From positions 434,001 through 498,000 of the forward strand of contig NZ_CANLMP010000004.1 of NCBI RefSeq assembly GCF_947492405.1: a stretch of DNA of 64,000 bases, read 5' to 3'. The position numbers and the translations under genes were made by a program. This document shows, one piece after another, positions 47,043 to 56,150 of this stretch. This stretch comes from an uncultured Aquimarina sp. (GTDB lineage: Bacteria; Bacteroidota; Bacteroidia; Flavobacteriales; Flavobacteriaceae). Under the pieces are notes generated by a model. The model was not told the DNA's origin and made no database searches. It was given only the letters and a program-made list of their open reading frames with translations. Numbering within the stretch: the first letter of the stretch is position 1; each line of letters starts with the position of its first letter.

Positions 47043-47180
47043 TAGGCAGGTATTCTGACTCACTCTACTTTTAACGCCTTCCCATCCGCCTAAGGCGTAC
47101 AGTGGCCAATATGTTAAAAGCTTTTTGCAGAGTTTACAGCTGCGGGAACAGTTTTGGATTCTCACCAAATTCCCTTTTAA
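47043..47180 (-). ncRNA. Cobalamin riboswitch
   Basis: Read on the minus strand, the leader of the ferredoxin gene shows GGGAATTTGGTG, GAATCC, CTG, CCCGCAGCTGTAA, then GCCACTG, GGGAAGGCG and finally the B12 box GAGTCAGAATACCTGCC, all in the right order. About 100 bases separate it from the first start codon. No hairpin with a long U run was found in between, so control may act on translation. It should shut the biosynthetic operon when adenosylcobalamin is plentiful. Confidence 0.95.
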
Positions 47181-47226
47181 TTCTATATTCTTTTTAAAGT
47201 AAAAGAATAAGAAACCAAAAGCCTCA

Positions 47227-47234
47227 CAAATGTA
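47227..47234 (-). promoter_or_regulatory. Candidate -7 element of the cobalamin operon promoter
   Basis: The minus strand reads TACATTTG, an exact TAnnTTTG match, about 50 bases before the riboswitch aptamer. The nearest upstream TTTG is 22 bases away rather than 19, so the -33 box is imperfect. Confidence 0.5.
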
Positions 47235-47249
47235 TCGTTAATTTTTGAT

Positions 47250-47780
47250 TTATATGCAAATAGTTTCTAAAATCAATTTTGTTCTATTTAGAGGAGAAGA
47301 TTTAGGCAAAGTAATTATTTCAAACCCCTTATTTTCATACTGTTTTAACAACGTTTTTTCTAATTTTAAACAATATTCAAATTCTTGTAATCGTTGTCCG
47401 TCTTTACAATATATCTCAAACCAGGTTGGTGCAAAAAAAACAATTTTATGATATGTTTCTTGATAAGGAAAGTCACTTAAGTACTTAGGAATCATTTTAT
47501 TTTCTACCATCAAATAAGCTTCTAAATCTAATAAAGATCTATCACAAATTAGCGTATTAGGATTTAACAACTCTAGCTTTGTTAGCTTAAATACAAGGTT
47601 AGTAAATCGATCAATATCTCCCCAAGGTGTTCCTTTTTTGTTACTTTTCTGTTCATCAATAATTACCTTTCTAGAAACCTCATCCATACACGGCATGGTG
47701 TTTTTTAGATGGTTTATTAATGTTGTTTTCCCTGTTCCAGGAGCGCCCGTAATAATGTATTTTTTTTGAAAACTATGCAT
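47250..47780 (-). CDS. Small P-loop NTPase (AAA_28-like) of the cobalamin locus
   Basis: The 176-residue protein has a Walker A motif (IITGAPGTGKTTLINHL, residues 9-25) and a kinase-like core (TLICDRSLLDLEAYL). The C-terminal part is predicted helical. It resembles AAA_28 or NadR-like small nucleotide kinases. Its start overlaps the cbiB stop by eight bases, so it belongs to the cobalamin genes. CobU/CobP (cobinamide kinase) and a threonine kinase are both unassigned in the window, and this protein is a candidate for one of them. That assignment is inferred from position only. Confidence 0.7.
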   Translation of the reverse strand: MHSFQKKYIITGAPGTGKTTLINHLKNTMPCMDEVSRKVIIDEQKSNKKGTPWGDIDRFTNLVFKLTKLELLNPNTLICDRSLLDLEAYLMVENKMIPKYLSDFPYQETYHKIVFFAPTWFEIYCKDGQRLQEFEYCLKLEKTLLKQYENKGFEIITLPKSSPLNRTKLILETICI

Positions 47781-48714
47781 ATCGAAATAATACTAAAACT
47801 CCAATAATTAAAAGACAAAAAACAATACTTACCGTATAATTAATTTGGCTTACTGTTTTAATTTCTTCGTGTTTAATTTCACGATTATTAGTGCCTATAA
47901 ATGGCTTTTTAACCAATTTTCCGTGATAATAATTTGGCCCTCCGAATTGGCAGTTTAACACATATGCCAGAGCAGCTTCTGGATAGCCAGCATTAGGACT
48001 ACTATGCTTTTTTCCTTCTCTAAACAGAAAAGAAAGTCCGCTCAATTTATTTTGCACAACTAATATTAACAGCGCAGTAATTCGAGCAGGAATATAATTA
48101 GCAACATCATCTAACTTTGCCGCAAATTTACCAAACTTCATATACCGATCACTTTTATACCCGATCATAGAGTCTAAGGTATTGATCATTTTATACGCCA
48201 TTGCTCCTGGAACTCCTAAGATCAAAAAATAAAACAACGGAGCAATAACACCATCACTTAAATTTTCTGACATGGTTTCGAAAGTAGCAACTCTAATTTG
48301 CTGTTCATTTAAATTATTAGTTTCTCGTCCTACAATCCAAGACAGACGTTTACGTCCCGCTTCTAATCCTTCATCTTTTAGGATATTAAATACCGCATAC
48401 CCTTCTTTTATCAATGTTTTATTCGCCAAACAATAAAACAACATCAATATTGAAAATACAAGTGCTGAAATTTCAAAACCATAGGCATTTAATGATCTAA
48501 TAATTAGAAAAGGGATAGTAAAAGAAACCCCAACTAATACACTTGTTAGCAATGCACCTTTTAAGAATTTATAAGATCCTCTATTCAACCATTTTTCTCC
48601 AAAAGCAATACTCTTTCCATAACCAACAATAAGATGTGGTAATTTTCTAGGATCTCCCAGAAGCAAGTCCAAACCAAAAGCAAAAACAACTATATAAATT
48701 TGGTTTACATCCAT
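47773..48714 (-). CDS. cbiB: Adenosylcobinamide-phosphate synthase CbiB (CobD in the aerobic nomenclature)
   Basis: The 313-residue membrane protein has several hydrophobic helices and family motifs LDLLLGDPRKLPHLIVGYGK, SENLSDGVIAPLFYFLILG and MINTLDSMIGYKSDRY. It joins the aminopropanol phosphate side chain to cobyric acid at the membrane. It overlaps the neighbouring aminotransferase-like gene by ten bases. Confidence 0.93.
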   Translation of the reverse strand: MDVNQIYIVVFAFGLDLLLGDPRKLPHLIVGYGKSIAFGEKWLNRGSYKFLKGALLTSVLVGVSFTIPFLIIRSLNAYGFEISALVFSILMLFYCLANKTLIKEGYAVFNILKDEGLEAGRKRLSWIVGRETNNLNEQQIRVATFETMSENLSDGVIAPLFYFLILGVPGAMAYKMINTLDSMIGYKSDRYMKFGKFAAKLDDVANYIPARITALLILVVQNKLSGLSFLFREGKKHSSPNAGYPEAALAYVLNCQFGGPNYYHGKLVKKPFIGTNNREIKHEEIKTVSQINYTVSIVFCLLIIGVLVLFRYA

Positions 48715-49712
48715 TCCTTTATAGCTTGAATTAATGCATTATTAGCTTCTTTACTTTGAGTAGAAAGTCTAATATATTCGCCTTTTAATCCTTTAAAGTT
48801 TGTAGCATCTCTAATAAGGATTTGATGTTTTACAATTAAATATTCTTTTAGTTCTCTTGCAGATTTCTGTAACAGTTCAACTAAAAAATAAGAAGTATTA
48901 CTTTTACAAATTTTTACACCTTTTAATTGCTCAAGTTGTTCTTTAAAAATAACTGTTTCTTCTATTAATTCAGCCGCGTCAAATTGAAATGCTTCATAAT
49001 TTTTGAAAATATATTCACCCGCTTTTATCGCTAATGAATTAACACTCCAAGGCATTTTTAAAGTTAAGAGTTCTTTAATGATTAAGTTGTTTGAAACGAT
49101 ATATCCCAAACGCAATCCCGGAATTGTAAATGTTTTGGTTAATGAACGAACCACTATTAAGTTATCGTATTTTTTTGTCAATGAAATGATAGATTCAATA
49201 CTATTAGTAAACTCTATGTATGCTTCATCAATAACAAAGGTAGTCTCTGGTTTTTGTTGGTAAAGAAGTTCTAAATCATTTTTAGAAAAAATAGCTCCAT
49301 CAGGATTGTTAGGATTACATATAAAGACCAGATCGACATTAATATCTTTTATTTCGGTTCTGGAAATTAATTGAAAATCTAACTGAAAAATTCTACAAGC
49401 ATCTTCATATTCTGAAAAAGTAGGAGCTACAATAGCTGCTTTTTTAATAGAAAATAATTGAGCAATAAGATAGAAAGCTTCTGTTGCTCCATTTGTAAAT
49501 AAAAACTGTTCGCTATCGAGTTGAAATTTATGAGCCGCCAATTCATTTAATTCACTTGCAGCAGGTGAAGGATAATTTTGAATCAGAGAAACATTCTTTG
49601 AAATATGAGTAAGTAATGTTTTAGGACATCCTTTATAATACACATTTGAACTAAAGTTATACAAAATTTCACTTTCTACTAAATGCAGGTCATCCCCGTG
49701 TCCGTTTAACAT
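48705..49712 (-). CDS. PLP-dependent aminotransferase-fold protein, probable threonine-phosphate decarboxylase
   Basis: The 335-residue fold-type I protein has FICNPNNPDGAIFSK, FVIDEAYIEFTN and the PLP lysine in SLTKTFTIPGLRLGY. These are shared by histidinol-phosphate aminotransferase and the cobalamin enzyme that decarboxylates threonine phosphate. Its overlap with both cobQ (seven bases) and cbiB (ten bases) strongly favours the cobalamin role, supplying aminopropanol phosphate to CbiB. Threonine kinase for its substrate is not identified. Confidence 0.85.
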   Translation of the reverse strand: MLNGHGDDLHLVESEILYNFSSNVYYKGCPKTLLTHISKNVSLIQNYPSPAASELNELAAHKFQLDSEQFLFTNGATEAFYLIAQLFSIKKAAIVAPTFSEYEDACRIFQLDFQLISRTEIKDINVDLVFICNPNNPDGAIFSKNDLELLYQQKPETTFVIDEAYIEFTNSIESIISLTKKYDNLIVVRSLTKTFTIPGLRLGYIVSNNLIIKELLTLKMPWSVNSLAIKAGEYIFKNYEAFQFDAAELIEETVIFKEQLEQLKGVKICKSNTSYFLVELLQKSARELKEYLIVKHQILIRDATNFKGLKGEYIRLSTQSKEANNALIQAIKEWM

Positions 49713-51169
49713 TCTTGTCTGCTGTTTTTTAAGATGGTTGACATTTCCAAATTTTCATCTATCCAATCAGCTAATTTATCAAATTGTGCTGCCTTAAATG
49801 CTTTATAATCTTTTGCAGTGGCATCCTGATATTTTAAGCGTAATAATTCTGTAACTACTTCTTGATTATCAAATATTCCATGAAAATACGTTCCCCAACT
49901 TTTATTTCCATCAAAATAGCCTTCTTCCGCACCATCAACGAGGTTTAAACCTTTATTTTTTGGCACTATAGTTTCTCCCATATGAATTTCATACCCTTCA
50001 CAAGGTGTTGCAAAATCTTTAAACTGAAAGCTACGTTGCACTGTTTGTTTTGTTTGTGAAAGTGTTGTCTCGATATCAAACAACCCTAAACCTTCTTCTG
50101 AATTAATCATACTCTCTACCGAAAAAGGGTCGTTAACCACTTTACCTAACATTTGATATCCCCCACAAATCCCTAAAATTGGAATGTGTTTGTATTGCTT
50201 TTTAATAATCGAATCTAAACCGTCTTTTTTTAAGGCTACTAAATCTTCAATGGTATTTTTAGTACCTGGAATAATAATTACATCTGCTTTATTTAGTTCT
50301 TCTATGTCTCTTGTAAAATATAGATTGATTAATGGCTCTTGCTCTAACACCTGAAAATCTGTATAATTAGACATGTAATGAAGTTTGACAACAGCAATAT
50401 TTAATGTATCATCCGAGGCTGTTGTAGCTCTTCGGCTTAATGCAACAGAGTCTTCTTCTTCAATAATAATATCTTTGGCATAAGGTAAAACACCTAAAAC
50501 AGGAATATCCGTAAGTGCTTCTAATTTCTTTTTCCCATCAATGAATAAAGTTGGATCTCCTCTAAACTTATTAATGATGATTCCCTTCACCAATTTACGC
50601 TCCCAATCCTCTAGCAATTCAATAGTTCCATATACACTTCCAAACACTCCACCTTTATCGATATCTGCTACTAAATAAACACATGCATTTGCAGCAGCTG
50701 CCATTCGCATGTTTACAATATCCCTATGTTTTAAATTAAGTTCACTAATACTTCCAGCACCTTCCATTACAATAGGATTGTGTTTTGATGCTAATTGTTT
50801 AAATGATTTTTTAGCTTCTTCAAACAACTTTTTTTTATTGTCTCCTAAAAAATATTCCTTAGCAGTTTGGTCACCAATTGGTTTTCCGTGTAAAACAATT
50901 TGTGATTTATTTACCGATGAGGGTTTTAATAAAACGGGGTTCATTTCTACCGTTGGTGGAATACCACAAGCTTCGGCTTGCACAGCTTGCGCTCTTCCTA
51001 TTTCTAGATTATCAGGTGTAGAAAAACTATTTAATGACATGTTTTGAGCTTTAAAAGGTGCAGGATTGTATCCTTTCTGCTTCAGCCATCTGCAAATACC
51101 TGTTGTTATCCAGCTTTTACCGACATCAGAGCCAGTACCAACTAACATTATAGGCTGTAATTTTTGCAT
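49706..51169 (-). CDS. cobQ: Cobyric acid synthase
   Basis: The start is taken at 51169 (487 residues, MQKLQPIML), because an earlier in-frame ATG at 51190 would overlap the likely promoter. It shows the ATPase opening VGTGSDVGKSWITTGICRWL, APFKAQNMSLNSF, EGAGSISELNL, and the glutaminase site ILGICGGYQMLG with a late His (YFHGIF). It amidates the b, d, e and g side chains. It heads the upstream block of the cobalamin locus, which lies before, not after, the riboswitch. Confidence 0.94.
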   Translation of the reverse strand: MQKLQPIMLVGTGSDVGKSWITTGICRWLKQKGYNPAPFKAQNMSLNSFSTPDNLEIGRAQAVQAEACGIPPTVEMNPVLLKPSSVNKSQIVLHGKPIGDQTAKEYFLGDNKKKLFEEAKKSFKQLASKHNPIVMEGAGSISELNLKHRDIVNMRMAAAANACVYLVADIDKGGVFGSVYGTIELLEDWERKLVKGIIINKFRGDPTLFIDGKKKLEALTDIPVLGVLPYAKDIIIEEEDSVALSRRATTASDDTLNIAVVKLHYMSNYTDFQVLEQEPLINLYFTRDIEELNKADVIIIPGTKNTIEDLVALKKDGLDSIIKKQYKHIPILGICGGYQMLGKVVNDPFSVESMINSEEGLGLFDIETTLSQTKQTVQRSFQFKDFATPCEGYEIHMGETIVPKNKGLNLVDGAEEGYFDGNKSWGTYFHGIFDNQEVVTELLRLKYQDATAKDYKAFKAAQFDKLADWIDENLEMSTILKNSRQEC

Positions 51170-51189
51170 ATTCAATATTTTTCTCAGCA

Positions 51190-51197
51190 CAAAAATA
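51190..51197 (-). promoter_or_regulatory. Candidate -7 element in front of cobQ
   Basis: The minus strand reads TATTTTTG, an exact TAnnTTTG match, about 20 bases before the preferred start codon. No good TTTG box was found 19 bases upstream. No cobalamin aptamer is visible in this leader. Confidence 0.4.
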
Positions 51198-51361
51198 TTG
51201 AATTATATAGAGTTTATATAGGGTTAATGATAAAGTTATTACAACTAAACTTTTATGTTATTTTATGTAAAAAAAGTTTGAAGATCAACCAGGATTCTCT
51301 TACTATGGCTGCCACCAATTTTATGTCAAAAGCTTTTATCAACTATATATTAAATACTCTT
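51198..51361. other. AT-rich spacer between cobQ and the MITE-like element
   Basis: This stretch carries no credible reading frame, hairpin or riboswitch motif. It is the 5' region of the cobQ block. Together with the MITE-like element it makes up the longest gene-free interval of the window (51191-51633). Confidence 0.6.
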
Positions 51362-51613
51362 ACCTGTTGTGCATTTTGAAGGAAATGTTAAAGAAAAGCG
51401 TCCATTCGAGTAATTTTCCAAAATGATCTCTCCACTACGCTCGAGATGACAGAAGGGAAATCAGCCTCTCGCCTCTGGAGAGTATCGAGAATAGCTTTTT
51501 TGATCCAAAATCTTATTCTCGACCTGTACGCCTCTGGATTATACACTTCTTCTTTTATTCGAAGCACTCGAATCGAAGAATTTGGAATAAAAAAATCAAA
51601 ATGCACAACAGGT
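51362..51613. mobile_element. 252-bp MITE-like element with 18-bp terminal inverted repeats
   Basis: ACCTGTTGTGCATTTTGA (51362-51379) and its perfect complement (51596-51613) bound the element. Inside are an imperfect hairpin around 51426-51447 (ATCTC ... GAGAT, with CACTACGCTCGAGATGAC like the dispersed REP sequences of Bacteroidota), a perfect 9-bp hairpin 51485-51493/51514-51522 (TCGAGAATA/TATTCTCGA), and a repeated GCCTCTGGA. No transposase is encoded. No clear target-site duplication is visible. Confidence 0.75.
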
Positions 51614-51633
51614 TACTCTTGTTTTTTTTATTA

Positions 51634-52452
51634 CTATTTTCGAGCTTTCAAGACATACGTAACCATTTTACCAAAATTAGTTCCGTTTATTATTTTTACA
51701 TTTTCTTTAAAGATTCGTTTAAGGGCTTCTTGTTTTTCTTTAGGCAATCCCTTTATTTTTAATCCAATAGGTGTGCTATGTATAAATGCTATGGCTTCTT
51801 CCATACCTCCTTGTAAATAAAGGTCCATTTTCTGCTTTTCTATTTCGATAATATTAAATCCAGCTTTTGTAAAAATTTGTTTCAGTTCTTCTTTTGGCAT
51901 ATAATCAAAAGGCAGACGTATTAACTGGGATAATTCTTCTTCTTCAATGGTTTCTAGCGTTTCGCACAATGTTCCAAAAATTTCACATTCAGAGACAGGC
52001 AACCAGGTAGAAATAATCAATTTTCCATCTTTGTTAAGTACTCTATATATTTCTTCGGCTGCTTTGAGTTTATCAGGGAAAAACTGAAAACCTTGCTGAC
52101 ATACTACAATATCCAATGTGTTATTTTCAATGGGTATGGCTTCTGCTGATGCATGAATAAATTCAATCACATCATCACATCCTAATTCTTCGAATTTAGC
52201 CTTATTGATAGCCAACATTTCTTCATTGAGGTCTAATGCAAATACTTTTCCCGTGCAAGTGACCTGATTTAATAGTTGCTTTGTAACCGCCCCAGTCCCA
52301 CAAGCTAAATCTAAAACGTATCTACTAGACCAGGGCTCATTTTCATGTATAAGTTTTGTAGTCCAGGGATCAAAAAGCAAGGGAACAAGTACATCGTCAT
52401 AAGCTTGTGCTATTGAATCGTCTGCAAAATCGAATTTTATATCCTCACTCAT
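51634..52452 (-). CDS. Class I SAM-dependent methyltransferase
   Basis: The 272-residue protein has the Rossmann methyltransferase core: YVLDLACGTGAVTKQLL (motif I, about 45-62), VFALDLNEEML, and IVVCQQGFQFFPDKLKAAEEIYR. It is a UbiE/BioC-like enzyme. The substrate cannot be told. The long C-terminal part may bind it. It stands alone, next to the MITE-like element. Confidence 0.85.
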   Translation of the reverse strand: MSEDIKFDFADDSIAQAYDDVLVPLLFDPWTTKLIHENEPWSSRYVLDLACGTGAVTKQLLNQVTCTGKVFALDLNEEMLAINKAKFEELGCDDVIEFIHASAEAIPIENNTLDIVVCQQGFQFFPDKLKAAEEIYRVLNKDGKLIISTWLPVSECEIFGTLCETLETIEEEELSQLIRLPFDYMPKEELKQIFTKAGFNIIEIEKQKMDLYLQGGMEEAIAFIHSTPIGLKIKGLPKEKQEALKRIFKENVKIINGTNFGKMVTYVLKARK

Positions 52453-52485
52453 TATCTTCTAGTTAATTATTCTGATTACTTTTTA

Positions 52486-53028
52486 TTATGATACCAATAA
52501 CAATAATCGATTAGCTTGATCTTTTGCCTTATTGATCACCGTTATTCGATCCTCGTCTTTCCAGGCAATCATTGCATGTGAATATACAGGGTTTTTATAA
52601 TCCATTAGACATAAAGTTGCCGTTTGTTTAACCGGATATAAAAATTCTTCCATAGTATGACGATTCATGCCATTACTTTTATAAGCTTCTACAGGAGTAC
52701 CTGTGGTGGTGCTTACAATGAAACTTTTCCCTTTTAACTTATCTCCACCATCTCCATAAGCAAAACCATATGTCAACACAACATCGATCCACTGTTTTAA
52801 TATTGGGGGTACACTATACCAATAAAACGGGAATTGAAAAATAACATGATCCGCTGTTAACAGAGCGTCTTGCTCTTTTTTTACATCAATATTAAAATCG
52901 GGATATAACTCAGACAAATTACGAATAGTACAGTTTTCTACTTCTTCTTCCAGTGCCTCTACTATAGTTTTATTGGCAAGAGAATCTTTATAATTTGGAT
53001 GAGCAATTATAATAAGCGTATTTTTCAT
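52486..53028 (-). CDS. Flavodoxin-like NAD(P)H:quinone oxidoreductase
   Basis: The start is taken at 53028 (180 residues, MKNTLIIIAHPNYKDSL), since a longer reading begins inside the upstream gene. It shows a flavodoxin-fold opening IIIAHPNYKDSLANKTIVE and the active-site-like stretch FPFYWYSVPPILKQWIDVV. It resembles the KefF/MdaB family. It reduces quinones or regulates potassium efflux in relatives. The gene starts two bases after the small secreted protein stop. Confidence 0.87.
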   Translation of the reverse strand: MKNTLIIIAHPNYKDSLANKTIVEALEEEVENCTIRNLSELYPDFNIDVKKEQDALLTADHVIFQFPFYWYSVPPILKQWIDVVLTYGFAYGDGGDKLKGKSFIVSTTTGTPVEAYKSNGMNRHTMEEFLYPVKQTATLCLMDYKNPVYSHAMIAWKDEDRITVINKAKDQANRLLLLVS

Positions 53029-53029
53029 T

Positions 53030-53416
53030 TTATTTAATTTTTCCTTTAAACGTATATTGTATTGGGTCTTGCCCTTCCTTAGTCCACAGGTATTCTCCAG
53101 AAATTTTACTTCCTGTTTTTTCACCTATCCATATCATTTTTCCGTGCTCCTTGCTACTCATTGTACATGAAAATTCATGAAGCCCGTTTTTATTGATTTT
53201 CGTAGTATACTTTGCTTTTTTAAAGCCATATTGTATGCAAATAGAACCTTCTACATCAGTATCCGTAAACACTAAATCCTCAGAGTTATCAAATTTGTCA
53301 CCTATATAATTATCGATTCTAAATGTTTTTCCTGCAAAGGAATTCTGATTGTTTTGGGCATTTACACTAAGTGTAGCTACTATAATAATCAATGTCAAAA
53401 AAATATATTTTTTCAT
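53030..53416 (-). CDS. Small secreted protein of unknown function
   Basis: The 128-residue protein has a signal peptide (cleavage near SVNAQ, about residue 20). The mature part is predicted to be mostly beta, with KMIWIGEKTGSKISGEYLWT near the end. I recognise no family. It may share a transcript with the flavodoxin-like gene, which begins immediately after. Confidence 0.65.
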   Translation of the reverse strand: MKKYIFLTLIIIVATLSVNAQNNQNSFAGKTFRIDNYIGDKFDNSEDLVFTDTDVEGSICIQYGFKKAKYTTKINKNGLHEFSCTMSSKEHGKMIWIGEKTGSKISGEYLWTKEGQDPIQYTFKGKIK

Positions 53417-53567
53417 TTTTATGATTCTTTATTTAATTTTTTGTCTTCTTTTTATGAGGTAGATTGTCTTTTCTCCTGCTATAAATACAATGGGGTTTAA
53501 AAAAATAAGAGTGTTAAAAGCCATTGAAAATTAATAATAAAGAACAATGGCTTTATTTGAAACTTCA

Positions 53568-54017
53568 CTAACTGTTTTTAAGTGTTTTCCAGTTTACTTC
53601 TGCTTTTTTGATTAGTGCTTTTTCGTCTTTCAACCAAGGTTCTTTTCCATTGAAGTTAGCTCCTTTGTACGGTCCATTGTAGAAAAGGTATAATTTACCA
53701 TCTGTTATTTGAAACGTTTCTGGATCAACAGGAAACTTAGCGTTTGATGTTGCAACAGCTGTTGCGCAAAACCCTCCCATTTCTGGCATATATTTAGTAG
53801 GATTTGCTTTAAATAACTGCTGATTTTCTACACTGCTAAAATAATAGTGGATACCATCTACCTCTACAGCTAATTTATCAGAACCTTGAATCGCTTGATT
53901 TTTGGTGAAATATCCCACAAGATCATATCCTTCAAGGGCTACTGATTTTGTGTTAACGTTTTGAGCAAAACTGATTGTTGAAATTAGTACCGTAAGTGCA
54001 AGAACTACATTTTTCAT
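53568..54017 (-). CDS. Secreted YHS-domain protein
   Basis: The 149-residue protein has a signal peptide (ending near ISFAQ, residue 19) and one YHS domain (about 25-100: VALEGYDLVGYFTKNQAIQG, GIHYYFSSVENQQLFKANP, KYMPEMGGFCATAVA). Such domains are found in proteins linked to metal handling, and a Cys is present in FCATA. It is probably a periplasmic metal-related protein; the partner is unknown. Confidence 0.82.
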   Translation of the reverse strand: MKNVVLALTVLISTISFAQNVNTKSVALEGYDLVGYFTKNQAIQGSDKLAVEVDGIHYYFSSVENQQLFKANPTKYMPEMGGFCATAVATSNAKFPVDPETFQITDGKLYLFYNGPYKGANFNGKEPWLKDEKALIKKAEVNWKTLKNS

Positions 54018-54169
54018 GATTTTTATTTTTTTATATTATTGTTATTTGTGGATTTTTTAACCCGTTCACATTTCAAAGATATATTGATAAAACAAGCTAT
54101 AAAATGGATAAAAAGGAACTAGACTTGTATTATTTTCCAGTCACTATTTATGTATCACATTAAATGGTC

Positions 54170-55144
54170 TTATTTGTTTCTTATATGATTGATAATTTTA
54201 TCTCCATGATCTCTAGAGTTTTCTATAAACCATTCTCGTGTGTTTAAACCTCCTATAACTACTCCTGCCAGATATACATTAGAAGAAGTGGTCTCCAATG
54301 TTGTTTTATTGTATTTTGGATATCCTGTAGTTGCATCGATTTCGATTCCCAGTGCCTCCGAAAGCTCAATATTAGGTCGATATCCAGTCATAGCATATAC
54401 AAAGTCATTATCGATTTCTATATGCTCATTTTTTGCCATAAAAGCAATACGATTTTGGGTGATTTCAGAAACATTAGCTTCATAATACACTTTAACATGT
54501 CCTTCTTCGATTCGAGCTTCAATATCGGGTCTAATCCAATACTTCACACTATCTCCGATGGCTTTTCCTCGTATTAAGAGAGTTACATCTGCTCCTTTTC
54601 TGTATGCCTCTAAAGCGACATCAATTGCTGAGTTTGAAGCACCAATAATGGCTACTCTTTGATTAAAAAGATGATGAGCAGAAGTGAAATAATGTTTTAC
54701 TTTTTTAAGTTGTTCTCCTGGAATCTGTAATGACACAGGTGTATCGTAAAACCCTGTAGAGTTTATAATATAATTACACGTATATGTTTCTTTTGAGGTT
54801 GTTATTTTAAAACAATTTTTACCAGATTCATTTGGTAACCGTTCCACAGATTCGAAAGATTCATAAAGCTCAACATGTAACTGGTAATATTGCGTAACTC
54901 GTCTGTAATATTCTAATCCTTCCTGTTTTGTAGGACGTACTGAAAGTGACGTAAAAGGAAGATTTCCTATTTCTAGTTTCTCAGAACTGGAAAAGAATGT
55001 CATATCGGTCGGAAAATTATGAAGTGAATTTACAAGTGTCCCCTTTTCAATAATTTTATACGAAATGTTTTCATTTTGGGCAGCTATCCCACAACTAAGG
55101 CCGATAGGACCTGCACCAATAATAAGTATACTATAATGAGTCAT
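54170..55144 (-). CDS. ypdA: YpdA-type putative bacillithiol disulfide reductase
   Basis: The start at 55144 gives 324 residues and begins MTHYSILIIGAGPIGLSCGI, an FAD-binding GxGxxG. It has an NAD(P)H-binding GASNSAIDVALEAYRKG in the middle. The overall pattern, including PTDMTFFSSSEKLEIGNLPF, fits the YpdA family. It is thought to reduce oxidised bacillithiol, the thiol of many Bacteroidota. Confidence 0.85.
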   Translation of the reverse strand: MTHYSILIIGAGPIGLSCGIAAQNENISYKIIEKGTLVNSLHNFPTDMTFFSSSEKLEIGNLPFTSLSVRPTKQEGLEYYRRVTQYYQLHVELYESFESVERLPNESGKNCFKITTSKETYTCNYIINSTGFYDTPVSLQIPGEQLKKVKHYFTSAHHLFNQRVAIIGASNSAIDVALEAYRKGADVTLLIRGKAIGDSVKYWIRPDIEARIEEGHVKVYYEANVSEITQNRIAFMAKNEHIEIDNDFVYAMTGYRPNIELSEALGIEIDATTGYPKYNKTTLETTSSNVYLAGVVIGGLNTREWFIENSRDHGDKIINHIRNK

Positions 55145-55226
55145 TTGTAATCTTTTATACAAACGTACCCTGCTTTACTGTTTTGTTCGTAGGACAAATA
55201 ACTCCTTGTATGGTGTTTTTAGGAAA

Positions 55227-56024
55227 TTATAGTAATTCTGCGTACTCTTTTGGACTATGAGAGGTTTCCTTTCTAAAGAATCGACTAAAATAAGCGGGAT
55301 CTTCAAAGCCTAATTTGTAACCAATTTCTTTAATAGACAGTTCTTTTGTGTAGAGTTCTCTTTTGGCTTCTACAATAAGTTTTTCTTTAATTAATTCGCT
55401 TACTGTTCTCCCTAATTCTTTTTTGACTGCTTTATTTAACCCTTTTGGTGAAATATTCAATTCATCTGCATAAAACTGAACAGTATGTTGACGTTCGTAT
55501 GCTGTGTCCAAAAGATTTTGAAAATCCGTTACTACTGGCGATAATACTGATAAATTTACTTCTCCGAATTGTTTTAACTTAATTTTTGAAGAATATAATA
55601 ACAGTGTTTTCAATTGTGAAATTATTATTTCTTCCTGAAAATCATTTGCTTCTTCTAACTCATTGTTCATCGCTGTAATGAGATAGTCTACTTTTTTTAG
55701 CTCTGTATCCTGCAATGGAATGTATGGTGGTTTTGTCGTATTGAAGATTACAGCATCGCAAAAGGTTTCACTTCGGTTTAATTTAATACAGAAAAAATCA
55801 TTCGAAAAACACACGGTTCTCCAGCTGAATTCAACAGATTTTTTCTGAATACTAAGCAATTGATTTTCTGAGATAAAAACTAATGTCGGGCCTGTAATAT
55901 CATAGGTAGAAAAATCTATTTTGAATGTTGCATTACCCGAATCGACAAAAACCATTCTAAATATTCTATCTCTTGAATCTATATAATCAATATCAGTTTC
56001 TATTCTAAAATGATTACTGTTCAT
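55227..56024 (-). CDS. AraC-family transcriptional regulator
   Basis: The 265-residue protein has an N-terminal sensor region and a C-terminal AraC double helix-turn-helix (about 165-262: YADELNISPKGLNKAVKKE, SIKEIGYKLGFEDPAYFSRFFRKET). Targets are likely nearby or stress-related but cannot be named. It lies 82 bases upstream of ypdA on the same strand. Confidence 0.9.
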   Translation of the reverse strand: MNSNHFRIETDIDYIDSRDRIFRMVFVDSGNATFKIDFSTYDITGPTLVFISENQLLSIQKKSVEFSWRTVCFSNDFFCIKLNRSETFCDAVIFNTTKPPYIPLQDTELKKVDYLITAMNNELEEANDFQEEIIISQLKTLLLYSSKIKLKQFGEVNLSVLSPVVTDFQNLLDTAYERQHTVQFYADELNISPKGLNKAVKKELGRTVSELIKEKLIVEAKRELYTKELSIKEIGYKLGFEDPAYFSRFFRKETSHSPKEYAELL

Positions 56025-56150
56025 AGAGAAATTGTTAAGTATTATTATTTAATGCTTATAGCAAGATGATATATCTTTATCTAATTTTATAAAGATATTA
56101 TGATTGATTGATATTATTAGAATAGAACTCTATTTTTTTATACTCCACTC

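Noticed and set aside
26442..51361. Cobalamin locus as an island integrated at tRNA-Phe
   Set aside because: The locus ends close to the tRNA, but no repeat of the tRNA 3' end and no integrase were seen at the other side.
51388..51820. Short reading frames on both strands across the MITE-like element
   Set aside because: They follow the repeat and its hairpins, overlap the methyltransferase gene on the other strand, and have no start signals or recognisable domain.
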